Program-made: the position numbers and the translations under genes
Notes under the pieces: model-generated
Database searches by the model: none
What the model saw: the letters and a program-made list of their open reading frames with translations, nothing else
What the model was told of the DNA's origin: nothing
Shown here: positions 1 through 11,553 of the stretch, one piece after another
Layout: every line of letters starts with the position of its first letter
How positions within the stretch are numbered: the first letter of the stretch is position 1
DNA from: Butyriboletus loyo
Lineage: Eukaryota; Basidiomycota; Agaricomycetes; Boletales; Boletaceae
Direction of reading: 5' to 3'
DNA length: 64,000 nucleotides
Assembly: GCA_038093515.1 (NCBI GenBank)
Contig: JBBPSI010000030.1
Location: 62,001 to 126,000 of the forward strand

Positions 1-340
1 GCAGAAACAACAAAGACAGACCTGGTGCCAAATGGTTTTTAAAGCACACGCCAATCTCACCCTCGGCATGGGCGGTGACCGCGAGACGTGTTTCGCCTTT
101 AATGTCCTTTTTGGAGAGGTAGACGTTCCGCTGAGGTGTCGAGTCGACGATCTCAATGTCAATACGTTGACTGGGACCGGGTCCGACGTTGGCGGTGACG
201 ACGACCAGGGCGTGTGGGTGGGCTGCGTTCCATATGCACTTTTCGGTGGGGATTTTAACAGGAGGGAGAGTGAATTTGATGGCGGTCGAAAAGGGGAGGA
301 GCAAGAGGGAGAGCAAGAACAAACGAGCAGTGGGGAACAT
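1..340 (-). CDS. ERV25: p24 family ER-Golgi cargo receptor, ERV25-like (N-terminal part, runs off the window)
   Basis: Read on the minus strand from an ATG at 340, the frame gives a hydrophobic signal peptide (about residues 1-20, ending FSTA), then a GOLD-domain start with IKFTLPP, a cysteine in EKCIWN and a second cysteine in VCFKNHLAP. This is the disulfide-bonded luminal domain of p24 proteins, which cycle in COPII and COPI vesicles and help sort cargo such as GPI-anchored proteins. VVVTANVGPG and KGETRLAVTAHAEG match the delta (Erv25/TMED10) subfamily best. A GT donor follows the proline near position 20, so the rest of the GOLD domain, coiled coil, membrane anchor and cytosolic tail lie outside the window. 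The family is clear; the subfamily is inferred. Confidence 0.85.
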   Translation of the reverse strand, partial: MFPTARLFLLSLLLLPFSTAIKFTLPPVKIPTEKCIWNAAHPHALVVVTANVGPGPSQRIDIEIVDSTPQRNVYLSKKDIKGETRLAVTAHAEGEIGVCFKNHLAPGLSLLFL

Positions 341-690
341 GGGTCGACGTGACAGGTGGAGGTAATTAGCAACGTGTACTTAAGTGCACGTGTCGACCTA
401 CAAACATCCTACATTATATCGTCCAGCACAAGAGTACCGTTCGGTTTTGGTCCCAAGTATCCCAACCAAATCGCAAGATAGCACTGAATCGGTTACATCT
501 GGATCACCAATCATCCCTGATTCATTCCGAGACATGACGCGTCGGACTAGGCACCAGCATCCTCGTAGACAGGGTGTTCGAAACATGGGTGGGATCATAT
601 ATTCTATTGCTTCTGGGTTGACGACAAATATTCCTTTTATTCATTCTTGATGCACCCTCTTACGCAACTTCACAAAGGTGAGTAGACTCC
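341..690. other. Intergenic spacer upstream of the p24 gene
   Basis: About 350 bases between the p24 start and the first duplicated block. Short open stretches exist on both strands, but none has splice structure or recognisable protein motifs. It presumably holds the p24 promoter; no clear TATA box was seen. Confidence 0.4.
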
Positions 691-886
691 CCGGGTATTC
701 GTGCATAGAGAGCCTGAATGTGCGCAATAGATCATTACTACCGAGCCAGAACGAGTGAACGAGAAATACAAGTGCAAGGCACGTAGGATCCCATGGTAGG
801 AGACCAGTGGATAGCAGCAGACTAACGAGACGCAACGAGCAATCCTGGAACAGCATGCTTGGATGGATCGGGTTTGTCCATCACAT

Positions 887-1690
887 TCAATCATAGGCCT
901 TCATCGCTTCTTTCATCAGCAAAGACGAGTCGGTGTCCTGACTCCCTCGTGCTACCATCTCGGTCAACTATTTATTCCGTAGCTCCGAATTGGTCGTTGT
1001 CGCGGGCTTTCTCCTACTCCACTTTTGCTTGTCGATCTTCCTGCATTCACGAGCAGCGGCGGGTTGAGCTGCCAGTCACGCCTGTTGAGTCCCGAGTCGA
1101 AATTAGCTGACAAGCCTGGGGTCGTGGTGCACGACGCGTGCCCGGCGGCGAGGGATCGGTGGGCGTGGGCTGCGTTGGCGATTAGGGACATGATGCCGTG
1201 TTGGGCCGCGAGGAACACGGTATCGGTTTGAGTGCTGCAAGGTAGGTTTACGGCGGAGGCTTCCATTCGGAAAAACGACAGTTCCTGGACATGTGGTTAT
1301 TATCCATCGACATATACATACATGACGGAATCTGCGGACGACATCGGATTAGATAAACTCCCCTAATTCCGTATCGGTTTCGATGAGAACGATGATGCCT
1401 TGCACTGTGTTGTCGCCATCATCTCGTGTGAGTTCTGGGGTGATGGCCTTGCGAGCAACGGTAGGATGGGTATTCGGAGTGTTGGACGTTCGAACGGCTA
1501 CGGGGTCAAGGTTGTAGTTCATATAATGACTCGAGAGCGAAACGGTCGAGTTAGACTTGCCAAAATTAAGGTCGATACCTAATGGACCTGAGGTTGCCGT
1601 CCTTGGCTGGTACATATCTACGGGCTTCGTGTTTCACATGGACGCGCTTGATGTTCTTTCCAAGTCTCGTCAGTAAATCCAGCGGCGGAT
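887..1690 (-). pseudogene. Decayed C-terminal fragment of the unknown low-complexity gene (copy 1)
   Basis: The minus strand here resembles the last half of the complete gene at 9449-11124. It keeps the terminal Tyr-Asp before a stop codon and scattered matches, such as the segments around 1040-1240 and 1590-1685. Deletions have removed part of the acidic end and several frameshifts and stops break the frame. The 5' half of the gene is absent, and similarity stops near 1690, where the upstream region of the WD40 gene begins. It is probably non-functional. The same truncated arrangement recurs in unit 2, so truncation seems to predate or accompany the duplication. Confidence 0.7.
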
Positions 1691-2003
1691 GCACTCGAAG
1701 TCTTGAGGAACTATCTGTACATTCCACGCGGCGCGCACAATCAAGATCGAGTCCTGCAACTTGCAGTCAGCCAGATACGACACACAATCGCAAGTTCCAC
1801 ACCAAGACCACGTTCAATGATACCAACTCCACTGATTGCCTGGTCATCACAAGGAGGTGGCTTGACTGGGATGCGAATGAGAATAAGCGCCAATGACATG
1901 AGGCACCTGGGTGAGAGAAATTCAGCTCCCTTCGTACCACGACTTGACATCGACATTTTGCCACTTGACACAGCAAAACCTACAGGTGTACACATCAGGG
2001 AAA

Positions 2004-3941
2004 ATGTCGTCAACGAATAACAGTGCGTAGTAGTTCTTGGGAGTGATTGTGCAATTCTAACAATTTAGTAAAAACATACAATAGCACTTGACACCGGTCA
2101 CTCTGATGATGTGTGGGCAGTCGCTTTCCACCTTGACGGAATGCACTTATTAGGCGGAAGTAACGATGGAATTCAACGATGGCGAATTGCAGATGGCCAA
2201 GAAGTGGGAAAGCAGCGAATGCGCTTGACTGGTGCCATTTCCGTGTCGAAGGATGACAAGTGGGTCGTCTGTGGGACCTTCCGAGGGGCAAGTGTATGGG
2301 ATGTGGAAATCCAGGAAAAGGCCATCGAGGTGGAGGGCATGGAGCTTGTGGCTGCTGTAGACATCTCGCCCGACGCGACCAGGTTTGCCACTGGCACTGC
2401 ACAAGGTGACAACAAAGCGAACATCTGGGACATCATGACTGGAGAGAGATCAGTTGGCCCACTCCAACATAGCGCTGAAATCCTTGAAGTCAAGTTCTCG
2501 CCAAATGGTGAACACATCGCCACTGTCACATACATAGACTCTGTCCGTGTCTTCGACAGTCGCAACGGTGATCATCTCATCACGATCAAGGCCGACGTGG
2601 AATGCAGGTGGGTTTCAGTCACTCCCGGCCCCTTTGCATGGTCGAACGACGGGCGAAGGATTTTTGTTGCCTCTGGTGGTAATAAAATTGTGGCTTTCAA
2701 TTCGTCCACTGGGTTTCAAATGGCTCAGTCGGAGGATGCTCAAGATGTCAGCGGGAGGCTCGCTCTAGCCACCAATGGGAGGTTTCTCGCTACCTTTGCA
2801 GCAAACACTGTCTCGTTCTGGGACACTTCAACACTTGCTCAGATTGGCCCAGCCATCGAGGAAAGTCATGAGATATCGTCAATTGCTCTCTCCACAGATT
2901 GCGGCTATCTCGCGACTGGTGGAACGGAGGGCAAAATCACAATTCGCAATCTCAGCGATATCCTTCCAGATTCGTATGTCAACGTAAGTATTTGTATGTT
3001 GGATAAGGTACACATCATCACTCCCCATTTTAGGCACCCACTCAAGAAGCTAACTCAGAAACACTCAAGGGTGGGTCGGAGAACCATGGCCAAGTTGACG
3101 ACGACGATCCGGTAGGAGTTTGACCCTTTCGTTTTCCACGCTGGTTTTCATCGCCGCATAAGGTTGAGGTGCCGACTCATGCACCTGAACCATTATTTGA
3201 CTATGACGAGGTCTGTGCCGATTTCATTGTACTCTTCACTTCGTGTTGACGTTGCTGTAGCCACCGTCCCCAGGACCCTCCGCCCATCATCATGAGGGTG
3301 AGGTAATGCCGACAGGTTCGTCCCACGCCATATCACCGCTGCCGCAGGCTCTGCTCATGACCTTTCTCTCGAAGCGCCTTGTCCAGAGGGACATCGTGAT
3401 ACTGCCGCGTCCTCCGGGGGCATCCCGATGGTCAGAAGGTGGCTGCAGACAGTAATCCAGAGAGGTGACAAGAGCCAGAGTTCCCATCAGCCAGATCACC
3501 CTTCCAGATCGCCCGGCCGAGCTGCAAATACCCGATCCAGTTCCAATTCACCAGCGAACGGGAATGCTGCAAACGGGAGACCTTCATGGATGGCTGCAGG
3601 TCAACGTGTACGGGTTAGTGTCTTCTTCTTTTGTACACAAACGATGCGCGGTGTGTCTGACCACTCGCCTTAGCGAGCGGTCGCAAAGCCCGTAGTACAG
3701 GTTTGCTTGTGTTTTTAGCTTGTTTCTTGGCGCTGTTGTTTATCCTGCGACACAGCATACAACGAAGACCAAAACTACTGGAACGAAGCATTCGAACAAG
3801 GCCGCCTCCAGTAGTAGACAAGACCGTGCAGATGTGAAGAAAGCAAGCCCTGTATGCCTCCTTTCTCGTGATAATAGTTCACGTCGTGACAGCTCACTTC
3901 CGATTAGGCGCAACAAGCGAATGATATATCTCCACCCTTGA
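2004..3941 (+). CDS. WD40-repeat protein, tandem paralogue 1
   Basis: Eight exons join in frame to about 519 residues: 2004-2022, 2085-2983, 3034-3111, 3163-3210, 3261-3297, 3348-3613, 3674-3700 and 3756-3941. The first exon is 19 bases and the start is supported by its identical position in paralogue 2. The long second exon encodes a WD40 propeller, with GHSDDVWAVAFHLDGMHL and later blades ending in IQRWR, ASVWD, ANIWD, VRVFD and VSFWD. After the propeller come low-complexity acidic, proline-rich and then basic Ser/Arg-rich tails. No NACHT, kinase or membrane domain is present. WD40 propellers are protein-binding scaffolds; no partner is evident. Similar proteins are, from memory, greatly expanded in Boletales. 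The 3' exons are less certain than the propeller. Confidence 0.8.
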
Positions 3942-4739
3942 CCGTGCCAACGGGGGTCCATGTCATGGTGCGCGTTCAGTCTTCTGGTTTTGATTGTTCA
4001 ACTCACGGTGGAATACAGCAACAAGAAGCAGGCGACGCTACGGTTGCAATCGCGTTCAAGATACCCGCATGGATGTTGTGCTGGAGCACGGTCGGCGAAG
4101 ATGGGATGCATTGATACATACACGCCGCGTTGGTTTATGAGTTCAGACATTTATAATGTCGCTCTCTGAGTTCGTGTCACCTCAATATTAGTTATTAGTT
4201 CTGACGCCCCGCTCCGTGGCTGAGCGTGCCAAGCAATCACACTTCTGACTGGGTGATCGGTGGCAAGGAGGTGCCATGAACTGATTCTCTCAAGACTTCA
4301 AAAACTCTCTGGGGGGAAGCCAGGGCACTTCACTTAAATCAACCATATTGACACGGGGTGCAGCTTCATCGCCCGACCAGTCTCGTTATTCACATGGGAA
4401 GCAAAGGACTACCCGTTTTATTGCTCCTTAAGCAGAGAAAAGCGAGTTTTGTTCGTCGTGCATCATCTCCATCGAGGTTTTCTGTCCGACACCATAACTC
4501 TGTTCATCCGGCTTCGATTTCGGGCCGGATACTTCGTACGGGGGTGTAACGTTGGGTGACTACGGGAAATCAGAGTACATGAACATCAATGTACATAAAA
4601 GAGATAGATCTGTGAAATAGATCGTTACTTGTTAGCTGGAACGAGTGAACGGGGAGTACAGTAGCGCAAGACGGCTATTACTCCAGGAGTTTCATAGACA
4701 ACGACAAACCGGATGCTTGACGGAACGTAGATACCGGCG

Positions 4740-5600
4740 TATGATAGCGTTCGATCATAGCTTCTTTGAGAGCATCAGCGTCCAGGTCAAATGATAGGCC
4801 AACGACGAGTCCGCGTCCTGGCTCCCTCGCACCGCTGTCTCCGCCCAGTACTGCCACTCGTAGCTCCACTGTGACACAAGGGCGATCTCAATCCGGTCAT
4901 CATTGTGGGGTTTGTCCCATCCCCACTTTTGTTCGCCATCCCTCCTGCATTAAATGGTGGTTTGAACCGTGGGGAAGTTCCCCAGTTTGGACCCTGAGAC
5001 AAGCTGTACTGAGGAGCCTGGGGTCGAGGTGTACGACGCGTGCCCGGTGGCGAGGGATTGGTGGGCGTGGGCTGCGTTGACGATTAGGGACATGATGCCG
5101 TGTTGGGCCGCGAGGGACACGGTATCGGTTTGAGTGCTGCAAGGCGGGTTTACGGCGGAGCCTTCCATTCGGAAAAACGACAGTTCCAGGACATGTGGTT
5201 GTTATCCATTGGTATATACATACATGACGGTATCTGCGGACGACCTCGGATTAGATATACTCCCCTAATTCCGTATCGGTTTCGATGAGAGCGATGATGC
5301 CTTGCACTGTGTTATCGCCATCATCTCAGGTGAGTTCTAGGGTAATAGCCTTGCGAGCAGCGGTAGGATGGGTATTCGGAGTGTTGGACGTTCGAGCGGC
5401 TGCGGGGTCAAGTTTGTAGTTCAGACAATGACTCGAGACTCGAGAGTGAAGTCGGGCTAGACTTGCCAAAATTAAGGTCGATACCTGATGCACCTGAGGT
5501 TACCGTCCTCGGTCAATACATATCTACGGGCTTCGTGTTTCCATGCTGGCATGGACGCGCTTGATGTTCTTTCCAAGTCTCGTCAGCAATTCCAGGGGAC
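4740..5600 (-). pseudogene. Decayed C-terminal fragment of the unknown low-complexity gene (copy 2)
   Basis: Minus-strand remnant of the gene at 9449-11124. It still encodes a piece resembling its end, with LSFDLDADALKEAM matching the intact copy's SFGMDADALEEAM, but the reading frame is broken elsewhere and the 5' half is missing. Similarity ends near 5600, at the point equivalent to 1690 in unit 1. Sequence between 5020 and 5190 is close to 1110-1270 of the first fragment, so the two are sister copies. Confidence 0.7.
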
Positions 5601-5927
5601 AACCCGCAGTGGAGGGACTCGAGGACTTGAGGAATTATCTGTACATTACACGCGCCGCGCAGAATCAAGATGGAGTCTGCAACTTGAAATCAGCCGAGAT
5701 ACGACACACAATTGCAAGTTCCACACCAAGACTACGTTCAATGACACCAACTCCACTGATTGCCTGGTCATCACAAGGAGGTGGCCTGCCTGGGATGCGA
5801 ATGAGAATAAGCGCCAATGACATGAGGCACCTGGGTGAGAGAAATTCAGCTCCCTTCGTACCACGACTTGACATCGACATTTTGCCACTTGACACAGCAA
5901 AACCTACAGGTGTACACATCAGGGAAA

Positions 5928-8469
5928 ATGTCGTCAACGAATAACAGTGTGTAGTAGTTCTTGGGAGTGATTGTGCAATTCTAACAATTTAGTAAAAACA
6001 TACAATAGCACTTGACACTGGTCGCTCCGATGATGTGTGGGCAGTCGCTTTCCAACCTGATGGAATGCATTTATTAAGCGGGAATGGCGGTGGGATTCAA
6101 CGATGGCGAGTTACAGATGGCCAAGAAGTAGGAAAGCAGCAAATGCGCTTGACTGGTGCCATTTCCGTGTCGAATGATGACAAGTGGGTCATCTGTGGGA
6201 CCTTCCAAGGGGCAAGTGTATGGGACGCGAAAATCCAGGAAAAGGCCATCGAGGTGGAGGGCACGAAGTTTGTGGCTGCTGTAGACATCTCGCCTGACAC
6301 GATTAGGTTTGCCACTGGCACTGCACAAGGTGACAACAAAGCGAACATCTGGGACATCCTCACCGGCAAGAGATCAGTTGGCCCACTCCAACATGACCAT
6401 AGCATCACAGGACTTAAATTCTCCCCAAATGGCAAACACATCGCAACTGCCTGTGATGACTCTCAGGTTCGCATTTTCAACAGTCACAATGGTGATCACC
6501 TCATCATGATCAATGCCAACATTGAATGCAAATGGGTCTCAGTCACTCCTGGGCCCCTTGCATGGTCGAGCGACGGGAAAAAGATTTTTGTTACCTCTGG
6601 TGGTGATAAAATTGTGGCTTTCAATTCGTCCACTGGGTTTCAATTGGCTCAGTCAGACTTGGAGGATGCTCAACATGACGATGACAGTGGGAGGCTCGCT
6701 CTGGCCACCAATGGGAAGTTTCTCGCTACCTTCGCAGCAAGCACTGTCTCATTCTGGGACACTTCAACACTTGCTCAGATTGGCCCAGCCATCGAGGAAA
6801 GTCATGAGATATCGTCAATTGCTCTCTCCGCAGATTGCAGCTATCTCGCGACTGGCGGAACGGAGGGCAAAATCACAATTCGCAATCTCAGCGATATCCT
6901 TCCAGATTCGTTTGTCGATGTAAGTATTTACAATGTTGGTATTTTGGATAAGCCTGAGGTACACATCATCACTCCCCCATTTTAGGCACCCAGTAGAGAA
7001 GAAGGCAACTTGGAAACACCTGAAGATGAACCATGGCAAGACGAGAGACCTCCGAGGTCGGAGGTCCGTGACAACAAAGCACTGGATGAGACTCCGGTAT
7101 TACAGAGCTGGTCAACCTGTCACCGAGGGAATCGCACTGACTCCTGTATTCCTGTAGAATAAACAACCGACGACGCCAAGTCCACCCAAGTCGGAGAACC
7201 ACGACGAAGTCAACGATAATGATCCTCGCAGGGTAGGAATTCGACTCGTTCCTTATACCCTACCCTCCGTCGGCCGGTCTCTGCTGTTCAAAAACCAGTC
7301 GGAAGCCGTACCCCCAATAGACGTACTTGAATTACTCCACTCCGAACTACAACTTCTCCGCCAGAAGACACTTGAGCGCGCGAAGAAGGCTGGCGATGAC
7401 CTTGAAACAATTGAGGAGTCCATGCGGCGAGCAAAGGGGAAAGCAAAGGCAATGGACAAAATTAACCGAGAACGCGGCTGTACGTCTTTGCACCCCGTTT
7501 GCGCGATGGTACTGATCCTGTCTCCTTATTCGCCTTCTCGGCTTTCTTGTATCACATATCTGATCTGTTTTTTTCCGACCTCGGTCGACAACAATAAAGT
7601 AGCAAACGAGACTCCGGTAGGAGTTTGTCAACTTGTCACCAAGTAAATCGTATTGACTCCTGCGTTCCCATGTAAGGGACAATCCGATCCACTCGAGGTA
7701 TGAGTATGGCCGTGTCCTTCTCGACGCTGATTTCCATGACCGCATAAGGCTGAGGTGCCGACTCATGCACCTGAACCATTATTTGACTATGATGAGGTCT
7801 GCTGATTTTACCGTACTCTTCATTTCGTGTTGACGTTGCTGTAGCCACCGTCCCCAGGACCCTCCGCCCATCATCATGAGGGTGAGGTAATGCCGACAGG
7901 TTCGTCCCATGCCATGTCACCGCTGCCGGAGGCCCTGCTCATGACCTTTCTCTCGAAGCGCCTTGTCCAGAGGAACATCGTGATACTGCCGCGTCCTCTG
8001 GGGGCATCCTGATGGTCAAAAGGTGGTTACAGTCGGCGATCAAGAGAGGTGACAAGAGCCAGAGTTCCCATCAGCCAGATCACCCTTCCAGATCGCCCGG
8101 CCGAGGTGCAAATTCCCGATCTCGTCCCAATTCACCGGCGAGACCGAATACTGTAAATGAGAGGCCTTCGCGGATGGCTGCAGGTCAACGTGTGCCGGTC
8201 AGTGTTTTCTTCCTTTGTACACAAACAGCGCGCGGTGCGTCTGACAGACCATTTCAGCGAGCAGTCGCGAAACCCGTAGTACAGGTTCGTTGTTATTTAG
8301 CTTGTTTCTTGATGCTGTTATTCATCCTGCATCACGGCCTACAAAGAAGACCAAAACTACTGGAGCGAACCATTCTAACAAGGCTGCCTCCAGTAGTAGA
8401 CAAGACCATGCACATGCAAAGAAAGCAAGCCCTGTACGTCTTTCTCGTGGCGATGGTTCCACGTCGTAA
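5928..8469 (+). CDS. WD40-repeat protein, tandem paralogue 2, with added coiled-coil exons
   Basis: Twelve exons join in frame to about 610 residues: 5928-5946, 6009-6919, 6986-7096, 7158-7232, 7299-7479, 7603-7616, 7677-7697, 7749-7796, 7845-7881, 7932-8197, 8258-8284 and 8347-8469. The propeller has the same blades as paralogue 1, but the middle blades differ much more than the ends. The exon at 7299-7479 has no equivalent in paralogue 1. It encodes a probable coiled coil (DVLELLHSELQLLRQKTLE, then a Lys/Arg/Glu-rich stretch). It sits inside an internal duplication and is followed by a 14-base exon. The acceptor before 7932 is GGAG where paralogue 1 has GCAG, and still ends in AG. Function is unknown; a scaffold role is inferred from the fold. 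Confidence 0.78.
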
Positions 8470-9448
8470 CACTCACCACTAGCGGACAGGATCCTGTAGA
8501 TCCAACGACAGCTGGCACTGTGTGTATCTCTCGCGATGATAGATTGCGTTGTGGCAGCTCAGTTTTTACTAGGCGCAGCAAGCGAATGATGCATCTCAGC
8601 CCTCGCTTGTGCCAATGGGGGTCCATGTCATGGTGCGCGTCCACGCTTTTAACTTTGATTAGTCTACTCACGGTAGCATACATCAGCAAGAGGAAGGCGA
8701 CGCTGCCATTTCGGTTGGGTGCAAGTTCTACTTGCCCACATGGATGTTGTGCCAGGGCCCGGTCAGCCAAGATGGGACGCATTGATCTATGCATGTCACG
8801 ATGATTTATGAGTTTGGACATTTATTACGCCATTCTTCGAGGACGTGTCATCTCACAGCATGAATATGAGTTCTGATACCCGCATCCGTGGTTAAGCGTG
8901 TTCAAATACCACTCGGTGGTCACAATGCAACCCACTTGATACATCGCTCTCAAGAGCATGGTAAGCTTTCAGGTCCCCAGCACGGGGAAGGCAAGGCACT
9001 GCAGTCAACTCGGGTCAACCATATCTATACGTGGGTTGAAGCGGTCACTGCGAGTGGTACATATCGTTGTTCACATGGGAAGCAAATTTATACCGGGTTC
9101 GCTGCCCATAACGCTGAAGAAAGTCAACTTTGGTCGTCATCCGTTTTTTGAGGTTTTCCGATATCCGACGCTGCGATGTTCCATAGCTCCGCTTGTCCGG
9201 TTTTAAATAATTGCGGGCCAGACAATTTATTAACTCTTCAAGACACGAGTGAATAATGCTGGATGAATACGGGATGATCAGAATACATGAGCATAAAAAC
9301 ATGGATGTGCGTAATAGATCGCTACTAGTCAGCTGGAATGACTGAACGAGAAATACAGTAGTGCAAGATAGTTTTACCCCCCCCACAGACCCGTGAACAA
9401 CGATAAACCAGATCATTGGCGGAACGTAGATGTGATGCATAAGAGCGT

Positions 9449-11124
9449 TTAATCATATGCCCTCATTGCTTCTTCCAGAGCATCGGCGTCCATACCAAAC
9501 GATACGTCAAACGACGAGTCCGCGTCCTCATTCCCTCGCAAAGTTGTTTCGACCACTGCCATTTTCGTAGCTCCGCCACGCGGAGGCAGTCTCGAACGGG
9601 TCGTCGTCGTGGGCTTTGTCCCACTCCCACTTTTATTCGCCGTCCCTCCTCCAATGGCGACCAATGGCGGCTTGAACCGCGGGACAGCCATCCCCTTTGA
9701 GCCCTGCGACGAGCCATACTGAGAAGCCTGGAGTTGTGGTGTACGACGCATTCCCAGTGGGGGAGGACCGGTACGCGTACGCTGCGTTGGTGCTGGGGGA
9801 CGTGATGCTGTGTTTGACTGCGGTGTGGGTACTGCGACACGGGTTTGTGGTGGTAGCTCCGCTTGAACAAATGACACGTCCATCGCCGCATCGCCGTACG
9901 TGTTGTCGTCATCCACCTGCATATGCATGACAGTATCTGTACGCGACTTCGCACCCGATATAGGCCTCTCCCATTCCGTATCGGTTTCGGTCAGATCGAT
10001 GACGTCTTGCATCGCGCTGTCGCCATCGTCCGGCGAAGGCTTCAGCGTGCTGGCCTTGCTCACAGCGGTAGGATGGGTATTCGACGTTTGGGCGGGTACG
10101 AGCTTAAGGTCGTAGTTCAGATTGACGCGCGGGAGTGAAGCTGAGGTAGACTTCCCGAATACAAGATCAGTGCCCGGTGCACCCAAGCTTGCCGTCTTTG
10201 CCAGTACGCGTCCACGCGGTTCGGGTTTGGAAGCCGACTTGACGGTGCTCGACGTTCTCTCTACTGACCTCGTCGACGATCCCACGGGATAGATGGCAGA
10301 CACACTCGAGGTCTTTGTGAGGGGGCGTGCATTTAACTTGTCGGTGTCCAATCCTGTACGATTGTCAATGCCACTCCTTCCTAGGGACCGCTCGCGCTCC
10401 TTTTCCTTTGTCCGCGCGGCCATGCGCTGTTTTTTCACCGAATTCTGATCCAATTGTCTGGACACGTCTTTGAGAAGCTCGATGAATGCAATTGCCTCTG
10501 GCTCTTCTTCCTGCGGGATGTATTTTGGCTTTGAAGTGGATGGGTTCGACGGGGCGGTGGAGTGGGATGATGACCGTCGTCTTGCAGAGTCGCGGGCTGA
10601 CTGGTTTGCTGAGGAAGTTGAGGAGGCGAGGGGCTTTCGCTGTGCGACAGAAAGAGGTTTTGCGCGCCTTGACACAGGAGGCTCTGAGGCAGGAGGCGCC
10701 AAGGACGAAGATGAGCTGCCACCGGATAGCGGAAGGAGATAAGAGGCATCGGCCGAGCTGTGAGCACTGGACTGCCACGAAGACACGACGGAGGTGGAGA
10801 GCGAGGTAGACGAGGACGTGGATGTGAGTGGGTATGTCCATGACACGGGCTCGTGAACGGGTGTGGATGGTCTGGCTAGACGGTGTCGTCAGTTCAGTCG
10901 ACGCGTCCGGACGCGATGCGGGCGTGGCACTCACTTCTCTTTTCGCGCTCAGCCTCTTTCATAAGCGCTTGCAAGGCCGGGTTCGGGCTTTGAGAGGCAA
11001 CCCATCTGACGACGCCGTCTGGGGGGGGCTCGAAATCTTGGGTAGTGTCCATGAGCACGGAGATGTCGACGTCCATCTGGGTGCGGGTGTTCATGGCAGA
11101 GGATGAGTGAGAGCGGGTATCCAT
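9449..11124 (-). CDS. Uncharacterised low-complexity basidiomycete protein (complete copy)
   Basis: Two exons, 11124-10935 and 10875-9449, with a 59-base GTGAGT...TAG intron, give about 538 residues. I do not recognise the family. Visible features are a short acidic start (MNTRTQMDVDISVL), a helical stretch (NPALQALMKEAEREKR), long Ser/Thr/Pro-rich linkers, one better ordered segment (EAIAFIELLKDVSRQLDQ followed by a basic Arg/Lys/Glu helix), an acidic patch with VIDLTETDTEW, and a C-terminal SFGMDADALEEAMRAYD. VIDLTETD resembles a SUMO-interacting motif, which is inference. It runs divergently from the E3 ligase gene at 11554, about 430 bases away. Truncated decayed copies of its 3' half lie at 887-1690 and 4740-5600. 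Confidence 0.7.
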
Positions 11125-11553
11125 GATGCCTTTGTGGTCGAGTTCAGTTAATGTCAGCTCGACATGTACAACAGTCTGGTCAATCGCAAGTAGGCCCGGT
11201 ACGTCCCAAATATTTCCACGAGGGTGAAGTTATGAATGGTGATCACACCGACATGTCTTTATGATCTCCCTAGGCGGGATATCATAGCAGATACCGCAGT
11301 GATATTTAGACCAAGAAATTGACGACCAAATGGAGCGACGTGGCATTCTCTGAGAGCTGTTATGTCTACCGGTCTCTGCTTCTAGTAGTTCAACGCCAAT
11401 CGGAGCTGGCTGTGGGCTGTTTTCATAGCAACATCCCGGCAATCTTTATCACCAAATTCTGTGCCGACGATGATGATATTTATTTGGCTCGACCCTGCAC
11501 CGCCGTCACTCGTTATTTAGCCCATCGAAGGAGAGAACTGAGAGAATGCTCAA
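11125..11553. promoter_or_regulatory. Divergent intergenic region between the low-complexity gene and the E3 ligase gene
   Basis: About 430 bases separate two divergent start codons, so this must contain both promoters. No canonical TATA box stands out, and no third gene is visible. Confidence 0.4.

Larger units (their letters stand above)
690..4600. repeat. Tandem segmental duplication, unit 1
   Basis: Unit 1 contains, in order, a decayed minus-strand tail of the unknown gene at 9449-11124, a shared upstream region, a WD40 gene and its 3' flank. Matching landmarks in unit 2 lie about 3.9 kb further on near the start codon (2004 versus 5928) and about 4.6 kb further on near the 3' end (about 3720 versus 8300), because unit 2 has an internal insertion. 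The left edge is recognised by a stretch resembling 4600-4680 and 9300-9370 (AATAGATC, then GAACGAGTGAACG-type sequence). Edges are approximate. Confidence 0.85.
4600..9340. repeat. Tandem segmental duplication, unit 2
   Basis: Second copy of the block: decayed gene tail (4740-5600), shared upstream region (5700-5928), WD40 paralogue 2 and 3' flank (8470-9340). It is longer than unit 1, mainly because of about 660 extra bases between 7040 and 7700, which include an internal direct repeat. Sequence just left of the complete unknown gene (about 9300-9440) again matches the left edge of units 1 and 2. A third unit is therefore represented only by that gene. Confidence 0.85.

Noticed and set aside
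1741..2013. 90-codon minus-strand frame conserved in both duplicated units (also 5665-5937)
   Set aside because: It is conserved only because the DNA of this upstream region is nearly identical between units. There is no motif and it overlaps the WD40 promoter and first exon.
2004..8469. WD40 genes as NACHT-type heterokaryon-incompatibility or NLR genes
   Set aside because: No NACHT, NB-ARC or effector domain is encoded near either propeller; only low-complexity and coiled-coil tails are seen.
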